Assembly (NCBI RefSeq): GCF_030445035.2
Contig: NC_080676.1
Coordinates: 18,328,940-18,392,939, forward strand
DNA from: Dasypus novemcinctus
Lineage: Eukaryota; Chordata; Mammalia; Cingulata; Dasypodidae
Direction of reading: 5' to 3'
Length of the DNA stretch: 64,000 nucleotides
Shown here: piece after piece, positions 24,913 through 38,530 of the stretch
Numbering within the stretch: the stretch's first letter is position 1
Layout of the letters: each line of letters begins with the position of its first letter
The notes under the pieces: generated by a model
What the model was told of the DNA's origin: nothing
Database searches by the model: none
What the model saw: only the letters and a program-made list of their open reading frames with translations
Position numbers and translations under genes: made by a program

Positions 24913-25338
24913 TTTATTTTCAAAGACCTATTCATTTATTTATTTATCCCCTTCCCCCCATTGTCTGCTCTTTGTGTCCATTCCCTGTGCGTTCCTTTGT
25001 GTCTGCCTGTCTTCTCTTTAGGCATCACCAGAAACTGATCCCGGGATCTTTCAAAGTGAGAGAGAGGTGCTCTCTCACCTGTGCCACCTCAGCTACCTGG
25101 TCTGCTGCGCCTTTATTGTCTCTCCTCTGTGTCTCCCCTTGTTGTGTCATCTTGCTGAGCCATCTCTCTACTTGGGCCAGCTTGCTGTGCGAGCCAGCCC
25201 TCCTGCACAGGCCAGCACTCTGCTCAGGCCAGCTCACCATGCAGGCCAGCTTGCCTTCACAAGGAGGCCCTGAGAATCGAACCCTGGACCTCCCATATGG
25301 TAGATGGAAGGCCAATCACTTGAATCACATCCACTTCC
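24913..25338 (-). mobile_element. Composite xenarthran SINE, second subtype
   Basis: A minus-strand copy whose head resembles the tRNA-like SINE start and whose body contains a second unit with GGGATCTTTCAAAGTGAG. The target-site duplication CTGTAAAAGCTT / CTGTAAAAGGTT is at 24901-24912 and 25339-25350. It shares its tail style (TTTATTTATTTATCCCC on this strand) with the other DAS copies but differs in the body. Confidence 0.82.
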
Positions 25339-25350
25339 CTGTAAAAGGTT

Positions 25351-27609
25351 TGAGTTAGGTAATAATCCCTTACTAGTTCCTCTCTCTGCTTGGTCCTTTT
25401 GTTTATTCATATCCCATTCATCATAAAATTGAAATAAAATGGGAATGAATTTTTTAAAAGTCACTTTCCATTCTGGAGCTGCGATAATTTCTTCTAAGTG
25501 CACTTTTGGCCTGTTTCATTTGTATCCGGGGTAGCACATTGTTGCTATGCTATTTGCTTACTCCTCCAGATAGAAGCAATTAGCTGAGCTGGCCAAATCC
25601 TCCACCTGGCCACCATCAGCATGTGCATAGCACCAGGAGAAGACAGAAGCCAAAGTATTCCTTAGATCTTTTCTCTTTGGTATTCGAAATATCCAGTTCT
25701 CCACTGGGCCTATGGTAGTAGCAGCATATTTATGGAACTCAGATCATCTCTGGTCCTAATCCCAGCACACAATGGACATAGCTGTGTTTCTATTCTGACG
25801 GTTCAGGACCAAAACAAAATTCTATTTAAAAGCTAGTAGACTGACAAAGAGCAACTTCTTAAGGCACAATAATTAATTTGCCTTTGGTTCATCTTCAGAT
25901 ATTATTAATGTCATATAAGAAAAGAATAGAAAGGGACTGGAGTGACCGTCACATAACTTAACGAGGATTTTTAATGTCCATGCTTTGGCAAATGTTCGGA
26001 TGGTAAAGTGTGGGATTGCCTTTGAGAGATAATTAGACTACTTCATACCCCTATGAGTTAGAATTTGATAAGTTTGAAATGTAACTTACATGTCCCTATG
26101 TTGAAAATGGCTCTTCTCTTAGATGGTGGCCTCCCTAGTTTCCCAGGCATCCTTCCCAAAACTTGACATTGTGTTTTCCCTAATTTACAAGATGTTTCAC
26201 TCCGTAGACAGCAACTGAGGAGTGAAAATTTTGATGCAGAAATGTTCGAATTTAAAAATCAAATCATAGAACGTGCTTCACCTGGGAATCTGGTATCCAA
26301 GAGAGCAGCCATTTTTACTAAAAATCTATTGTGTCACATTTAACTTAAGTAATTAGTAAGCACCTTGTACAAGATATAGAGCATGAAGAACTATACAAGA
26401 ATTTTAGATGAATATAAGATACAGCCCAATATATTTTATTCTGTATAAAGTGCTGCTGGTAATTAATCTTGTGTTTTTATTTTTGAACAGTATTTGTATC
26501 TTTTTCCTTAATGTTAGATTGAAACAAGGACAGAGCATCCAGATGACCTCATCTTGGAGGTCTTGAAATCTTCATCTTAGAGAACAATTCTTTTGGTCAT
26601 AATTTCCCTGGTCTTAGAAGCTGCCAAATGCCACAGGTGATTCAGGAAAAAAGACCTTTAGATGAAGGAAGCAAAAGAGGAAAATTCCTTTTTCTTAGGC
26701 AAATGCACTCTCTTTTTTTTAATTAGTTGGGTAAACCATTTGTTGAAAAGCTTCTTTCTTTGCTGTGTACAACTTGAACCGCTGTTCACAGCTATAATCT
26801 TGGTGCCTCGCTCAGTGCTTGGCATGTGGAAGGTGTCACCTAAATCCATGTGGAATTAATAAAAGGCTAGTTTAGTAAATGAAGGAGCAAGCGAGTGAGC
26901 GAATGAGAACAATGGTCTAAATCTTAATCTCACACTAGTGATGGGAAGTGATGTTGTTGTTATTTTAACATTCCTTGTCATCACATTTTCCCTTTTCTCA
27001 CTGCTAAGAATGTGAATAAGGCGATAGAACTGCACTTTGGTTTCTCTGCAGAAGCAGCAGCGAGGCAGCAAAGCCAATTGGGGGCAAGGAGGGGATTTCC
27101 ATCTCTGCTTCACTGGTGCATTAATAAACTGTCAAGCACGTTGTTCTGGACTTGAAAAGGTTATTTTTTTTTTTAATTACTATTTTTCCCTTGCTTCCTT
27201 TAAGAAACAACCTAAATCCCAGTGTTCAAATGTGAAATGATCTTCATCCATAAAAGGACAAAAAGGGGAGTAATGTGTGAAACAATACATTCAGGGGCAG
27301 TCAGGAAATGACGATTTCTAGGCTTTTTGGTGATATTAATGGAGTAGTAAATACAATGTATATTTCATTTTTATTCCAGGCAGGAAGACTGGAGGCAGTT
27401 ACTAGTCAATGACAGTAAATTGTATCAGATGCCAAGTAAATTTTAGCCTCTTAGCTGCACTTTTCATATTCACTTACTTATTAGTGTCATCATTTTAAGG
27501 TAGATCTATAAGTCAAAATTTCAATACAACACACAAGTAAAAGGAAAATGTCAAAGCTATATGTAGAAAAACATCCTACTCTTGAGACAAGAATCCATAG
27601 TTTGATCAG
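25351..27609. other. Intergenic, nothing recognised
   Basis: Unique-looking sequence with short poly-T runs near 26713 and 27163. Confidence 0.55.
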
Positions 27610-28140
27610 GAAAGTATTCTGTATCTGCTCAAGAGAAATAAAAATATGTCCAAACGATCATTTATGTAAATGTTCATAGCAGCATCATTCATAATAACCA
27701 AAAATTTGAAACGATCCAAATGTCCCTGAACTGATGAATGGATAAACCAAATGTGATATATCCAGACAATGGAATAGTATTCCGTGAAAAAAAGGGAAAA
27801 ACAATTGACGTATGCTACAACATGGAACCTCAACATGCTAAATGAAATAAGCCAAATGCAAAAGACTACATACTATATTATTCCATTTATGTGAAATGTG
27901 CAGAAAACAAAAATGTCTAACAAACAAAAAAGATGGAGAGCAGATCAGTGATTGGCTAGAGCTAGATGTAGGAGCAGCGACAGCAAAAGAGCATAACGGA
28001 TATATTTAGGGTGATAGGAAAGTTCTAAAATTGAATTTTGGTGATAGTTACACAATTCTAAGTTACTAGAAATCACTGAATTATATACTTGAATGAATTT
28101 TGTGGTGTGGAAAAAATACCTCCATAAAGCTGTTAAAAAG
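27610..28140 (+). mobile_element. L1 ORF2 end and 3' UTR fragment
   Basis: It includes CATAGCAGCATCATTCATAA, TGGAATAGTATTCCGTG and AAATGAAATAAGCCAAATGC, all diagnostic of the L1 ORF2 end, followed by an L1 3' UTR. Truncated at the 5' side. Confidence 0.85.
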
Positions 28141-30796
28141 AAAGAGACCAAACATTTTTGTTACAGAAAACAAAGCTTGGCAATGCAGGTTTCCCTAGAG
28201 GGAACAAAATCATTCTAACACCTGTGAAATATAAAATGTTTTTTATTAGTACCTCCAAAGCAATCTCAATAAGGACTGTTACTTTTTCTTCTGTAAACAA
28301 AAAGGTAAAAATATAGCAAGCATTCCCTAATTGCCCTACATTCCGATGTACTCTTTTCAAACGATGCTACTGAGTAGATTTTTACTTGGTATCTCCCATG
28401 TGTCAAACATGGCTAAGTCCTGAGGGAATGAAAAAGAATAAAACAACTTTAAATTCTTCAAGCCCTCCTTACTCTAGAGCTTTCCAGCCACAGTCTTTTG
28501 CCTGCCCTGATCTGGAGAATGTTGCACAAGATAAGAACGGGTACACTGCAATTTTATGGCTCCCAACCTCAGCGGAGTTGTCTGTGCTAACCCTGAGTCA
28601 GTGTAGCATAAGCCCTCTCCTGTTCCCCAAACCCCACTCTTCTCAAACCCCCTTCCCAGCCACATCGCCCCATTGTCTGCAGATAGCCTGGCCTTCTACC
28701 TCAAAGACAGAATAGAGGCCACCTGGCAGAAAACCCCTCTGCTCCCCTTCCCACTTAACCCACCCACAAACCCTCTTCTTGTCTCCTTGCCCTTCAGCCC
28801 CTTCTATTACCCCAGAGGTCAATGATCCTCTTTCTCCTCAGTCTTCAACATTTTAAGCTCCTTGATTTCTTTTCCTTTGTAATGTAAACATGTCCAAGTT
28901 CTTTCACAACTTTAAAAACACTCCTCAACCCTTCTAACTGCTGCCCTATTTCCCTCCACCCCTTCACCTCCTTGAAAGATCTACCTACACAAGACTCTGC
29001 TTCCTTCAATTACCACCACCCAATTATTCAGCTCTGCCTGAGATCAGCAATGGCGTGCTGGTTGCTCTATCATTGGATCTTCATCTATCCTTAGTTTACT
29101 TGATCTTGCAGTAGTATCCTTTGGGGCTTGGGCTTATTCTTTTCTGAGCCTTCACTTCTCCAGAGACCCAGACCATCACTTTCAACTACCTACTGCACAT
29201 TTCCCCCTCAATGACACATTGACACGACAGGCTTATATAATGTACTTCACCCAATTCAAATCACCGTCAATTGTCAAATAAACCATTCGTTTATGTAACA
29301 TTTTAAGTAAGAAAAATAATGCTACCAATTTGATTATGGCATGCCATTGACTGTAAGAACCACTGCAAATTGATAGATGTTAAAAATGTGCCCTTGTGGG
29401 GCAGTGCTTTAGAGTCTATGAAGTATGGTAAGGAAGTGAAGAGTTTTGTCAGCTGAGCTTCAGAAAAGAAAATGCTTCAAGCATCTGGCAGAGTGTGAGG
29501 AAAAGCACGAACATTTGAAAATGCAAGTTCTGTTTGGGCAACTACAGCAATCAGAAGGACCAAGGAAGGTCAACCTGAGACAGTCTAGTCTCAAAAAGAT
29601 CTAAGCAGTTAAGTGGCCCTTTAACAACCATCCACATTTCACTTGCCTCTGAAATTTACTTTAGCTTCCATATTTGAATTCTCACCAGAGCACATTCTCA
29701 TTTTAAATGAAGCTGCATCATTCACTTCAGACTAAAACCACCTACCCTCTTTTAAATCAACTAGTGAGCAGTTACACATTTCAAAATTCTTTAACTCAGA
29801 AATTAGCAAATTACCCTGGCTCTTTAGAATTCTAAAGAAACAGGTTTCATTAGCAATATGCATTAAAGAGGAAAGAAAAACACAAAATAAGGATGTCTGG
29901 TGCTTGAACAGATTTTTACTAACAGTATATGACAGGTCAGATGCCAGAATATTCTTTGGTCTATGGGAAAATGTCCAGGTTAACATAAAACATTGAAATT
30001 TGATCATAAAGAGACCAAAAAACCAGCAGGAAATGGGTCCGTCCTGTTCCCTTCACTTTGAGGAGATAGTATCATAACTAAAACCGAAAGAATATAGAAA
30101 TAAGCACACAGCTCCTACTTGCCCCTGCCACAGCCTGTCTTCACCTGGAAAGGAGAGGGGGAATGGAGCCCAAGCAGATGAGGAATAGTAAGAAAGCATG
30201 GAGTCCCACTCACTGCGGGCATGGCCTCTAGGCCCAGCTTGGCTGTGTGAGGAACTTAGTTTTCCTGGGGGATTGGAAGAACTTGCAGATGTTCATAAGG
30301 AACCAGTGCCAAGGTACTTTAAGGAAATCAGGTTACCTCTATTCAAGGAAAGCATCCCACTCGGTACTTGCTGCCCTCTCAGGAGGCCAAATGCTGTTGT
30401 TTTCCAGCATGTCACGGCTCAGCCTTGACTCTTCAGGTCATGCTTCAGGGTGGCTTTGGCCCTGGGTACAATTGTTCTACCTCACCTCACAGAACAGCAG
30501 CTGCCTACAAGGCCACCCACCACTGCCCTGCACAGTTCCAGAGAACACTCTTTGCAGCATAATTTCCATGTCAGCATTTAAGCACTCGTTGTCACTGGTA
30601 TTGTCTCATGACTTAATGCTTTAGTAGATTCTTCGGAGAAGTTGATGGAGCCATTTAAGAAGCCATGGAGAATGTCTGAGCCAAACATCCTACACAAATA
30701 CCTTTACCTGATTTCCTCTCAGTCAGTGTCCACAGACTTGCTGATGTTCACATAAGCCTTTGCTTGATTTGGAAGCAAGATAATCATACAAGTGGA
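28141..30796. other. Intergenic; pyrimidine-rich block at 28.6-29.2 kb
   Basis: The C/T-rich part may be an old LINE remnant but I cannot assign it. The frame at 30247-30624 (125 codons) has no recognisable domain. Confidence 0.5.
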
Positions 30797-31040
30797 CTAG
30801 TGGTTCTCATGGGGGACAGATTTAGATCCCAGAGATATTTGGCAACATCTAAAGACATTTTTGGCTGTCACAACTTGGTGGGGAAGGGAGTGGAGTGGCA
30901 AGGAGAGAATTGCTACTGGCATCTAATTAGAAGAGGCCAAAAATGCTGCTAAACACCTCACAATGCACAGAATGGCTCCCCACAACACAAAAAGTACCAA
31001 CCCAAAGTGTTGACAGTGCTGAGGTTGAGGAACCATGCAG
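30797..31040 (+). mobile_element. MER5A-like hAT MITE
   Basis: It starts CTAGTGGTTCTCA, contains TTTTTGGCTGTCACAACTTG and GCTACTGGCATCTAAT, and ends GAGGTTGAGGAACCATG. These are diagnostic for MER5A/B. Diverged, with indels. Confidence 0.82.
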
Positions 31041-34000
31041 TAGTCTAACAAAATGTTACTAATTTCATGACTATAACATCATTTCTCATTTATCATGTAT
31101 TCTTGATCTATAGAGATTCAGTACCTACCTTCAAAGAAACAATGATAAAAAATATCCAAAATATGAGCCTGTTCTGTTGACCTGCCACACATACATTTAA
31201 ACCATATTCAAAGTTCACCGGCATGAGATAAACTAATGCATGTCCAAAACATTGTTGACTCATTTTTTTAATTCCCTAAATACATATAAGCTATTAATAC
31301 GCAAAAATTAATGTTTCATTTCATAAGTACAGGAAAGAGCAAAGTCACTAAACATTTCTATTTATAATTTTTACTTATGAACCTGTCTCCAGACTGTTTC
31401 TCAGTCCCACGAAACCTTTTCTGCATTAAGCATAATCCCCTCACCAGAATAACGAAAAATATATAGGATCCCTCTTTGAGAACAGAGAGCCATGCCATAC
31501 ACACCTGACCCACGCCACATACCTGGCCTGCATGGCCAGTGCTTAATTATGTTACAGGTTTGCCTGGTGGCCACTGTGATGTTTCCACACTCCAATATTG
31601 ATGTTTGTGGATATTTAGCTGACAAAATGCTAAAGTGGAAACATAAACAAATGAATGGTTCCAAAAATGGGTAAGACACCAAGTGAATAGAAAAAGAAGA
31701 GAACTGGGAAGAGAGAAGAAGACTTTTCTTTTTTAATCATCCAGTCTTAAACCAGAGATGTTAGGGATAATTACTTCCACTGTGTCCTTTGCTCTGCCTT
31801 GAAATCCTACCTACCATTGCCCTCAAAATTTGTGACTCAGTTCTACACTCCTCTTGATCAACCTGTCACTCTGTCAGTTAAAATTTTCCATCAAATGAAA
31901 GTTTTACCAACTGCTGCCCTTATGCCCATTGGACTTAAACCAGCTACTCTTCCCAACATTTTATACTCTGAACTAAATTGTGTGTGAAAATTACCTTTTA
32001 TTGACTTTGGTGAGAGCCTTATGCAAACAACTGAGGGCAGATTTCAACTGCCCATTGCCAAAATAACCCTCTGTCCCATCTGTTGGATGCACATATCATT
32101 AAGACTTTTATTAGCCTCAGAAATAGAGAACTCATTTTATGGGGTTAGCTAAAAATCTGCAAAAGTCCTTGGAAAGCAGCTCTTACAAGTCTTGGTAACC
32201 ATATGCTGCTAAATAAATAGGTTAGCAACAGAAATAAAAAGATGAAAATGCCCCCAAGTGTAATGTCTTGCCTATAAATCCATGCTTTACATTAATCTGC
32301 TCGAAGAAAATATACCTACTGTCCCTCCAAATATGCAGACTTTTTAAAATAAAGGTTTTGAAAGAAAAATAAGTTTTCATCAGAAACATTGGAAAAATAA
32401 TTTCTTAGAGAAATCACTGTGAATTAAAGACATTGCCTAGAAGTCACCATCAGAAGAAATCCAGAACTTGCTTGGAAATGGAAAAGTTGTAAGAGGCTTA
32501 ACCATTAGGGGCTAAGGGAGAAGTAATGATCTTTTACCCAAAGAAGAGAATAAAATCATGGAGGACTAATATGGCTTTTTACAGTTCTGCTTACAATTAT
32601 GCATTAAACAATTTACCCCTTGTGGATGAGTTCCTAAAGCCTGCTGAGATGGTGCACTAAGAGAAACTAATATCATGCTGTTTTTTCTTCTGTTGTAGCT
32701 AATTTTTATTAAGACAAAAAACTTACAACTAAAACAATTTCTCTTCTGCTGAATTTTGTTCTTTTCAAGAAGACCAACATGATGGATGACCATTTGTCCG
32801 ATGTTTGTAGTAAGTCTGACAGTAAAAGACAATGGCTTATACATGCATGCCCAGTCAATGTCCTATGGGTTAGAACTCATAAAACAAAGGCAGCAGATGG
32901 CATGCCTAAATTTAATTTGCTATTGATTTATCTTTGCGTTACCACTCAACATGCAGATATTGCATGTCTATCTGGCGCTGCTAGAAAACACAAGACCATG
33001 CTTCAAGCAAATTTATCATGCAATCTGATGCTGGGCCATCAATCCCAAAAAAGAAAAATGTAACTCATCCACAGAGTCACTCTCTTCTGACTAAGTGGGA
33101 CCTGTCAACAGCCAACACTCCAGGAATCAGGGATGGCATTTCATGCAGTTTGGAATTACTACTCATGGCAGTAAAGCAATAGCAGACACCGTGGAGAGGA
33201 AGAGAATGTGCCTTTGGTTCTATTGTTCTAATTTGAAAACAGAGGAGATAGTTATGTGTGTTTCAACCTCTCTTCCCAATGTTCCCAGGAAAATTGGCGT
33301 TTTGTTTGATTAACTATTGTGATCACCATATCTTGTGAGCTCTACTCTTGAGAGCTCTGTGATGGTCTTGGTCTTAGATTATCCATGAGTATATACAACA
33401 GACCAATATTCTAGACCACCACATTCTAAAATGAACATTTCTTGAGTCTGCTTCTGGCAGCTATCAAAATAATTCCTCCTGATATCGTGTTTAAAGATTT
33501 GCCTCAGAGTCAAATCAATGTTGGAGAGTAACAAGCAGTGCTGGAAAATTAGGTCATTAATTGTGAGGGTTTCCTTGCTTGTGGAGACCAAAACTCTGAG
33601 GTAAAATGGAGCCAAACAGTGAAGAATTCTGGAATATTCTTTCATATTTCAACGAAGGTGTCAATTTGGAAATTTAATTCTGAGTCCAATGGAGGATTTT
33701 ATTATTTAAAGGTATGTTAATATGGCCCTTAGTCATCTAAAGTGCCTGTAAAGCATGCCAACATTAAAATGCATCACTCAGAAAGAGCAAAAATCCAAAT
33801 CCTAGTATCCATTATACTGATCATATATTTCAAATGCAAACACATTGAAATGACTACAGAAGAATCTATTGGCAACTTATTTCTCTCAACTGTCAACCAG
33901 AGTGGTCATCAAGGGTTAGCTCATAGAATTACCTCACGGTAATAGAACATGAGAATCTCAGTAGTTTACAATCTGGGAACAGAAAAAAAAACAATCAGGT

Positions 34001-35019
34001 GGTTAAAACCAGATTGCCAAATGACAGCATCAGATGCTTTATCTGTGTGCCTGGGGCTTGCCTTTCCAAAATAATTTTAAGAATACATTGAAATAGAATT
34101 AGAGCCAAACAAAGTAGAACACAGACCTTTTTGAAGATTCATACCAGGTAAATAGTAAACAGGTTGTCAGAAAATATCAATATTTTCTTTTTTTGAATTG
34201 ATTTTATGCTTTTATTTTCTAATCACATGGCATTATATATTATTAACATTTATTTATTAAAACTCTACCCTTTCCCAAAAGGTCTTAAGGCACTCTGACA
34301 TTTTGTTACAGCATTTAAAAAAATACACACAGTGCCCCATTATCTTATAAATTAGAATGAAACAAATATTTTTCATATTTGAATTAAAGGTAGAAACATA
34401 CATCTTTTTACAAGTTTGTTTCCAATAAAATAAAGATGTTAATATGGTAATAAAATGTATGTTATTTATTCCTTTAATAATTCAAAATACCTGGGAATTT
34501 GTATTACAAAAATCAAAGACCAACATATTAAAATGATCTATAAGAATTAACAAAGATAAATGTAGGTGCAAAAACATATTGCTTTAGTTGGCACCATTCC
34601 ATTTTACCTCCCTACTCTTTTCTCCTGATTAATTGCCCAAGTAAGAAGTTGGAGTCTAGTTAGACTGTTTTCTTAATTCCTGTTGATGGAGTGTTGATAT
34701 AAGGATAGAAAAAGAACCAGCCGCCTTTCAACTAACCCATTCTTCATGCGTTAATCAATCATAACTTGTCTGTGTTAATTATCTCCCAAATTCCAAATAG
34801 ATATATGCTAGCAGTTTCCAAATATTTGCATGATTTTAAATGTTCTCCTTATTTCAATAAGAAATCTCAAATTGATGAGTCAGGTGGTAAGATTTATGGG
34901 ATGAAGTAATCATGTTTATCTCTCAGCTTTCAAAAATACTGGTCTGCAATTCAGTAACAAAGAACATTCCCACCAGAGATGCGTAGACAATGCCCATTAA
35001 TCATCATGATCATGTTTAA
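31041..35019. other. Intergenic, AT-rich, nothing recognised
   Basis: Nearly 4 kb without a recognised repeat or gene. Frames here are under 100 codons and unconvincing. Confidence 0.5.
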
Positions 35020-35053
35020 AATATATATATATACACACACACACACATACACA
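35020..35053. repeat. TA/CA microsatellite
   Basis: A run of AT dinucleotides passes into a run of AC dinucleotides. Likely polymorphic in length. Confidence 0.9.
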
Positions 35054-36724
35054 GCAACATCAGTAGATGCCAGAGAGACAAGTCAGCCAAGAAAATATTT
35101 ACTGGCTTCCCTCTCCATACACATAAAAAGATGGTTTATTCCAGTATTAACTAGAATTACACAAAGCCAGAGGTGCAAATGTACAATTTTCAAGTTCTTT
35201 TGCCCTCCTTGGAGCAAAAGCAGCAGAGTGGATCATCACTCAGTTATGGGGAGATTCTGCTTGCCTCACAAAGCTCCCGACAGTTGAGAAAAGGGTGTGA
35301 GAAGAATTTTCACTGACTTGATTGAACCAATCCGTTCCTTTGATTGAATGCAAACAAAAACAGAAGCTAACTCTTCTCAGAAACAAGTCCCATCTAGGAG
35401 GTCCTATCTTCTGTCCCAGAAGATGCAGCAGCAGCCTTATTTCTGAAAGAATCATGCTTATATTAAACTTTTCCTGCCCAGTATCCAACAGGCAAAAATA
35501 CAAATACAAAGTACTTGAGCTCCTCCAAGTCATTAGAGCTGTTTTCCCTGATTAAAAGGAAATTTTACATTCCCTGATTTATCTCTCTTTCCTGGTACCT
35601 TCTGATCCTCTAACAGTGAGGAAGACGAGTCTGCTAATGTACTCCTCACCCCTCAGTTCAGACAGCACTCAGGTGGAGAGAATTGTTGACTCAGAATCAC
35701 CAATGGACTCCATTGTTAGACCCACACTTTAAAACACAGAAGAAAGATGTCAAGAAAACTGCTTCTGTAATGTTTGTGCCTAATCACTCTCTTACCTGGC
35801 ACAGCAGAGCCAGCAAGCATAAATCAGGTCCTCTCCATTTCTAAATACCCCATAGCACCTAACCCAGCAACCTTAACATTGAAACCCTAACCAACTGTGA
35901 CCAGGAATCCACAGGGCCAAACCTTTACATGAATGTGATTTCAGTCTTAAATTCACAGACTGAAGTTTCCCAGAATGTGTTCCCCAAAACACTGAAAACA
36001 CATTTTGCGATGTTTTTGGTGAAAACAGTCCACAGCCAAATATACTGGAATCGTAGGGATGGTCCTAAGTCTTCTGCTTTGAGCTGGACTTGGACAACCT
36101 GGCACTCTGCTGTGAGATAAGTTCAGAAAATGCCGTAGGCCAGTGTTCCTTTTTGATTATTTATAATACATTACGAAGATGCCAAGAAGTCCCACAGTAC
36201 AGGAGCTTCTTTGATTTCATTTAAAGTAAACACATTTGACCTCAGGACACTTTTTACTTTACACCATGAAATATGTTTGGGGAAATGCTCTTCCAGAAAC
36301 TGAGACATCACATAGAGTGAATCACTGCACCATGGGGCAGTTTACAGCATCTCCAAAATCTCATGCTGTTTTATGAAACACAGAAACAAAAGTGCCTCTT
36401 GGTTTATTAATCACCAATGTGGTACATAAAGAGAAGAATTCAAAAATAAAAACATGAGATGAGAAAGCACAACTTTCAATATCTATGGAAAAATTATTGC
36501 AAATTGCTGAAACAATTTTTAATTACTCACTGAAAATCCTAATTGCCCTCCACTTGGATTCACAAAACCTCAATTAAAATAAACTATCCTGAATGTTCAC
36601 AGTTTCAAATACAATATCACAAGTCATCAAAAAATATGATTATGTTCCCCTTTAGTGGATATTTCTTACTTTTTTTAGCAATCCGGTGTCTAACCCCCTT
36701 CTCTAAGTTTGGAAATGCTCTACC
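35054..36724. other. Intergenic, nothing recognised
   Basis: Overlapping frames on both strands at 35240-35555 have no recognisable features. Confidence 0.5.
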
Positions 36725-37105
36725 TAAGGAGCCATAGAATGGAGAGGCCCTTCCCACTATGGATTTGAAGGTTAGATTCTCACTTTCCCACTAAGATATG
36801 GGCTTATGACCTTGACTTTGACTTGGGTGCTGATGACAAACAGAAATGAGGACTTCCAGGATCTGTGCTGACAAGGGTGGCAGCCACAGCAGCACTAGCT
36901 GCATTAGGTATTTTGTGGGGGCTGATGCCAAGGTTCTAGGAGCAAGCATATGACCTAGATGTGCCAGGTCCCTTATTTGCAGACTGCCCTGAGGAATTTG
37001 GACTCATGCATCCCCACAGATGCATGAGACAAATTTATAACATCTCATATTATTTATAGATATCTCCTGTCCTATTTCCCTAGAGAACCCCGACTAATAT
37101 GACTT
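36725..37105 (+). mobile_element. Probable old ERVL/MaLR-type LTR fragment
   Basis: The 3' part (AGACTGCCCTGAGGAATTTG, then TCCCTAGAGAACCCCGACTA) resembles the end of an old mammalian LTR that finishes in GACTAATA. The left limit is uncertain, and the family name is not assigned. Confidence 0.4.
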
Positions 37106-37984
37106 GGTACTAGTCCACTGGGATGCAAAACTAGATCCATTCATGCCCATCTTGTTACAATGTGGGCAGAGCTGACCAAAAGGCAAGAGAAGGGCTTAAT
37201 AAACATTAGCAATTGAACCTGTGACTGAATATTTCAGTTATTTAAATAATAAGTTCTCTCTTTTATCTAGTTCAGTTTTAGTCTTAGTTGTAATCAAGAG
37301 TTCTAACTTAGGACAACCTAGGGAATTGAAGTGAAAAAGGAACCCAAATTGTTGTTGATGCATTGCCAAGGTTGAAGCTAGGAAGATAGTAATAAGGGTC
37401 AAATCCAAAAGGCAACATCAGTGGAAAAATAAAAAGGAACAATGTTCAATGAGGTCAAACTCTGAAAGCTTGAGCACCAATTTAAAATATGGTGTGCAGA
37501 CTATGTTGAATCACCGTAAGCAATTTAGAGTAAGTCTATCAATAATGAGAAAATGCTGGAATTTGCCATTTGTGGTACTCAGCCATGGTGTAAGATAAGT
37601 TGATCATCAGAAAACCTTCCCATGTGGCTACTACGTGATCATTATTTCTGAATATAGAGAAGATCCTAAGAAGCAAGCACATTTCAGAGGAAACTGACAA
37701 CTCTAAGAATACTTACATGAAGGAGGAATAACGATGACTTTGTGATTTCAGGTGTGTTTATAACTTTTCTTTGATATGAATTTTCATATAGTCCTCAAGC
37801 CAAAAGGAAATTCTGGTAAGCATTATTTTGCCATTAACTCAAGGGAAGAATGGAACTTGGCTCTCCTAAGAAAGCAATATATCTCTCAATAGTAATCTTA
37901 CTATAATGTGGCTATTGAATAATGCTAAGATAATTTGGCATTTTTATGAAAATATCAGATTATTGTTATTTCTGCATCCTTTCA
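37106..37984. other. Intergenic, nothing recognised
   Basis: AT-rich sequence with no coding or repeat signature that I can name. Confidence 0.5.
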
Positions 37985-38220
37985 CTCAACAAAGCACCAG
38001 GCACCTGCTACAAAAAAAAAAAAAATGAATAAGACATGGTTTGATCTCTCAAGAAACTTGCAATCCTAGTGAAAGGAGATCAAGTCACAGTATTCAAGCG
38101 GAATGCAAAAATAAAGAAATAACAAGCAGAGACAAAGCAAAGCACTCTGAGGGGTGCAGAGAAGGGAATAATTAATAACACCTGCAAAAGACACAGGCTT
38201 GTCAAAAAAGATGGATTGCC
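37985..38220 (+). repeat. Old interspersed repeat, class uncertain
   Basis: GCACCAGGCACCTGCTAC, an A run, then TCTCAAGAAACTTGCAATCC resemble a common old mammalian repeat that also seems present near 48785 and 63715. I cannot name the family. Confidence 0.4.
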
Positions 38221-38319
38221 TGCATTTTCAACTTTTATCAGTTATGCTGATGAAATATAGATATATAGACCATTTATATCCTTCTATTCAGAAGTTGTGC
38301 AATTGGACTTTGCTTTTTA

Positions 38320-38530
38320 AATTGTTAATGGAGTCATGAGGAAACAGGAAGATGAACCAAACTAAGGGCATTCTACACAACTGGCTTGTACTCTTAAAAA
38401 ATGTCAAAATTATGAAAGATAAAGAAAGGCTGAGGTACTATTCCAGATTAAAGGAGACTGAAGAGACATGACAAATGAATGCCATCCTGGATGGATCCTG
38501 AATGAAAATAAAAATGTATGAAACATTGCC
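38320..38530 (+). mobile_element. Old L1-type 3' end fragment
   Basis: GGGCATTCTACACAACTGGC, then AAAGAAAGGCTGAGGTACTA and ATTAAAGGAGACTGAAGAGA match an old mammalian L1 3' end. The same family is seen at about 56390-56820. Confidence 0.55.

Noticed and set aside
30247..30624. 125-codon frame
   Set aside because: No domain, no conserved motif and no repeat match that I can name.
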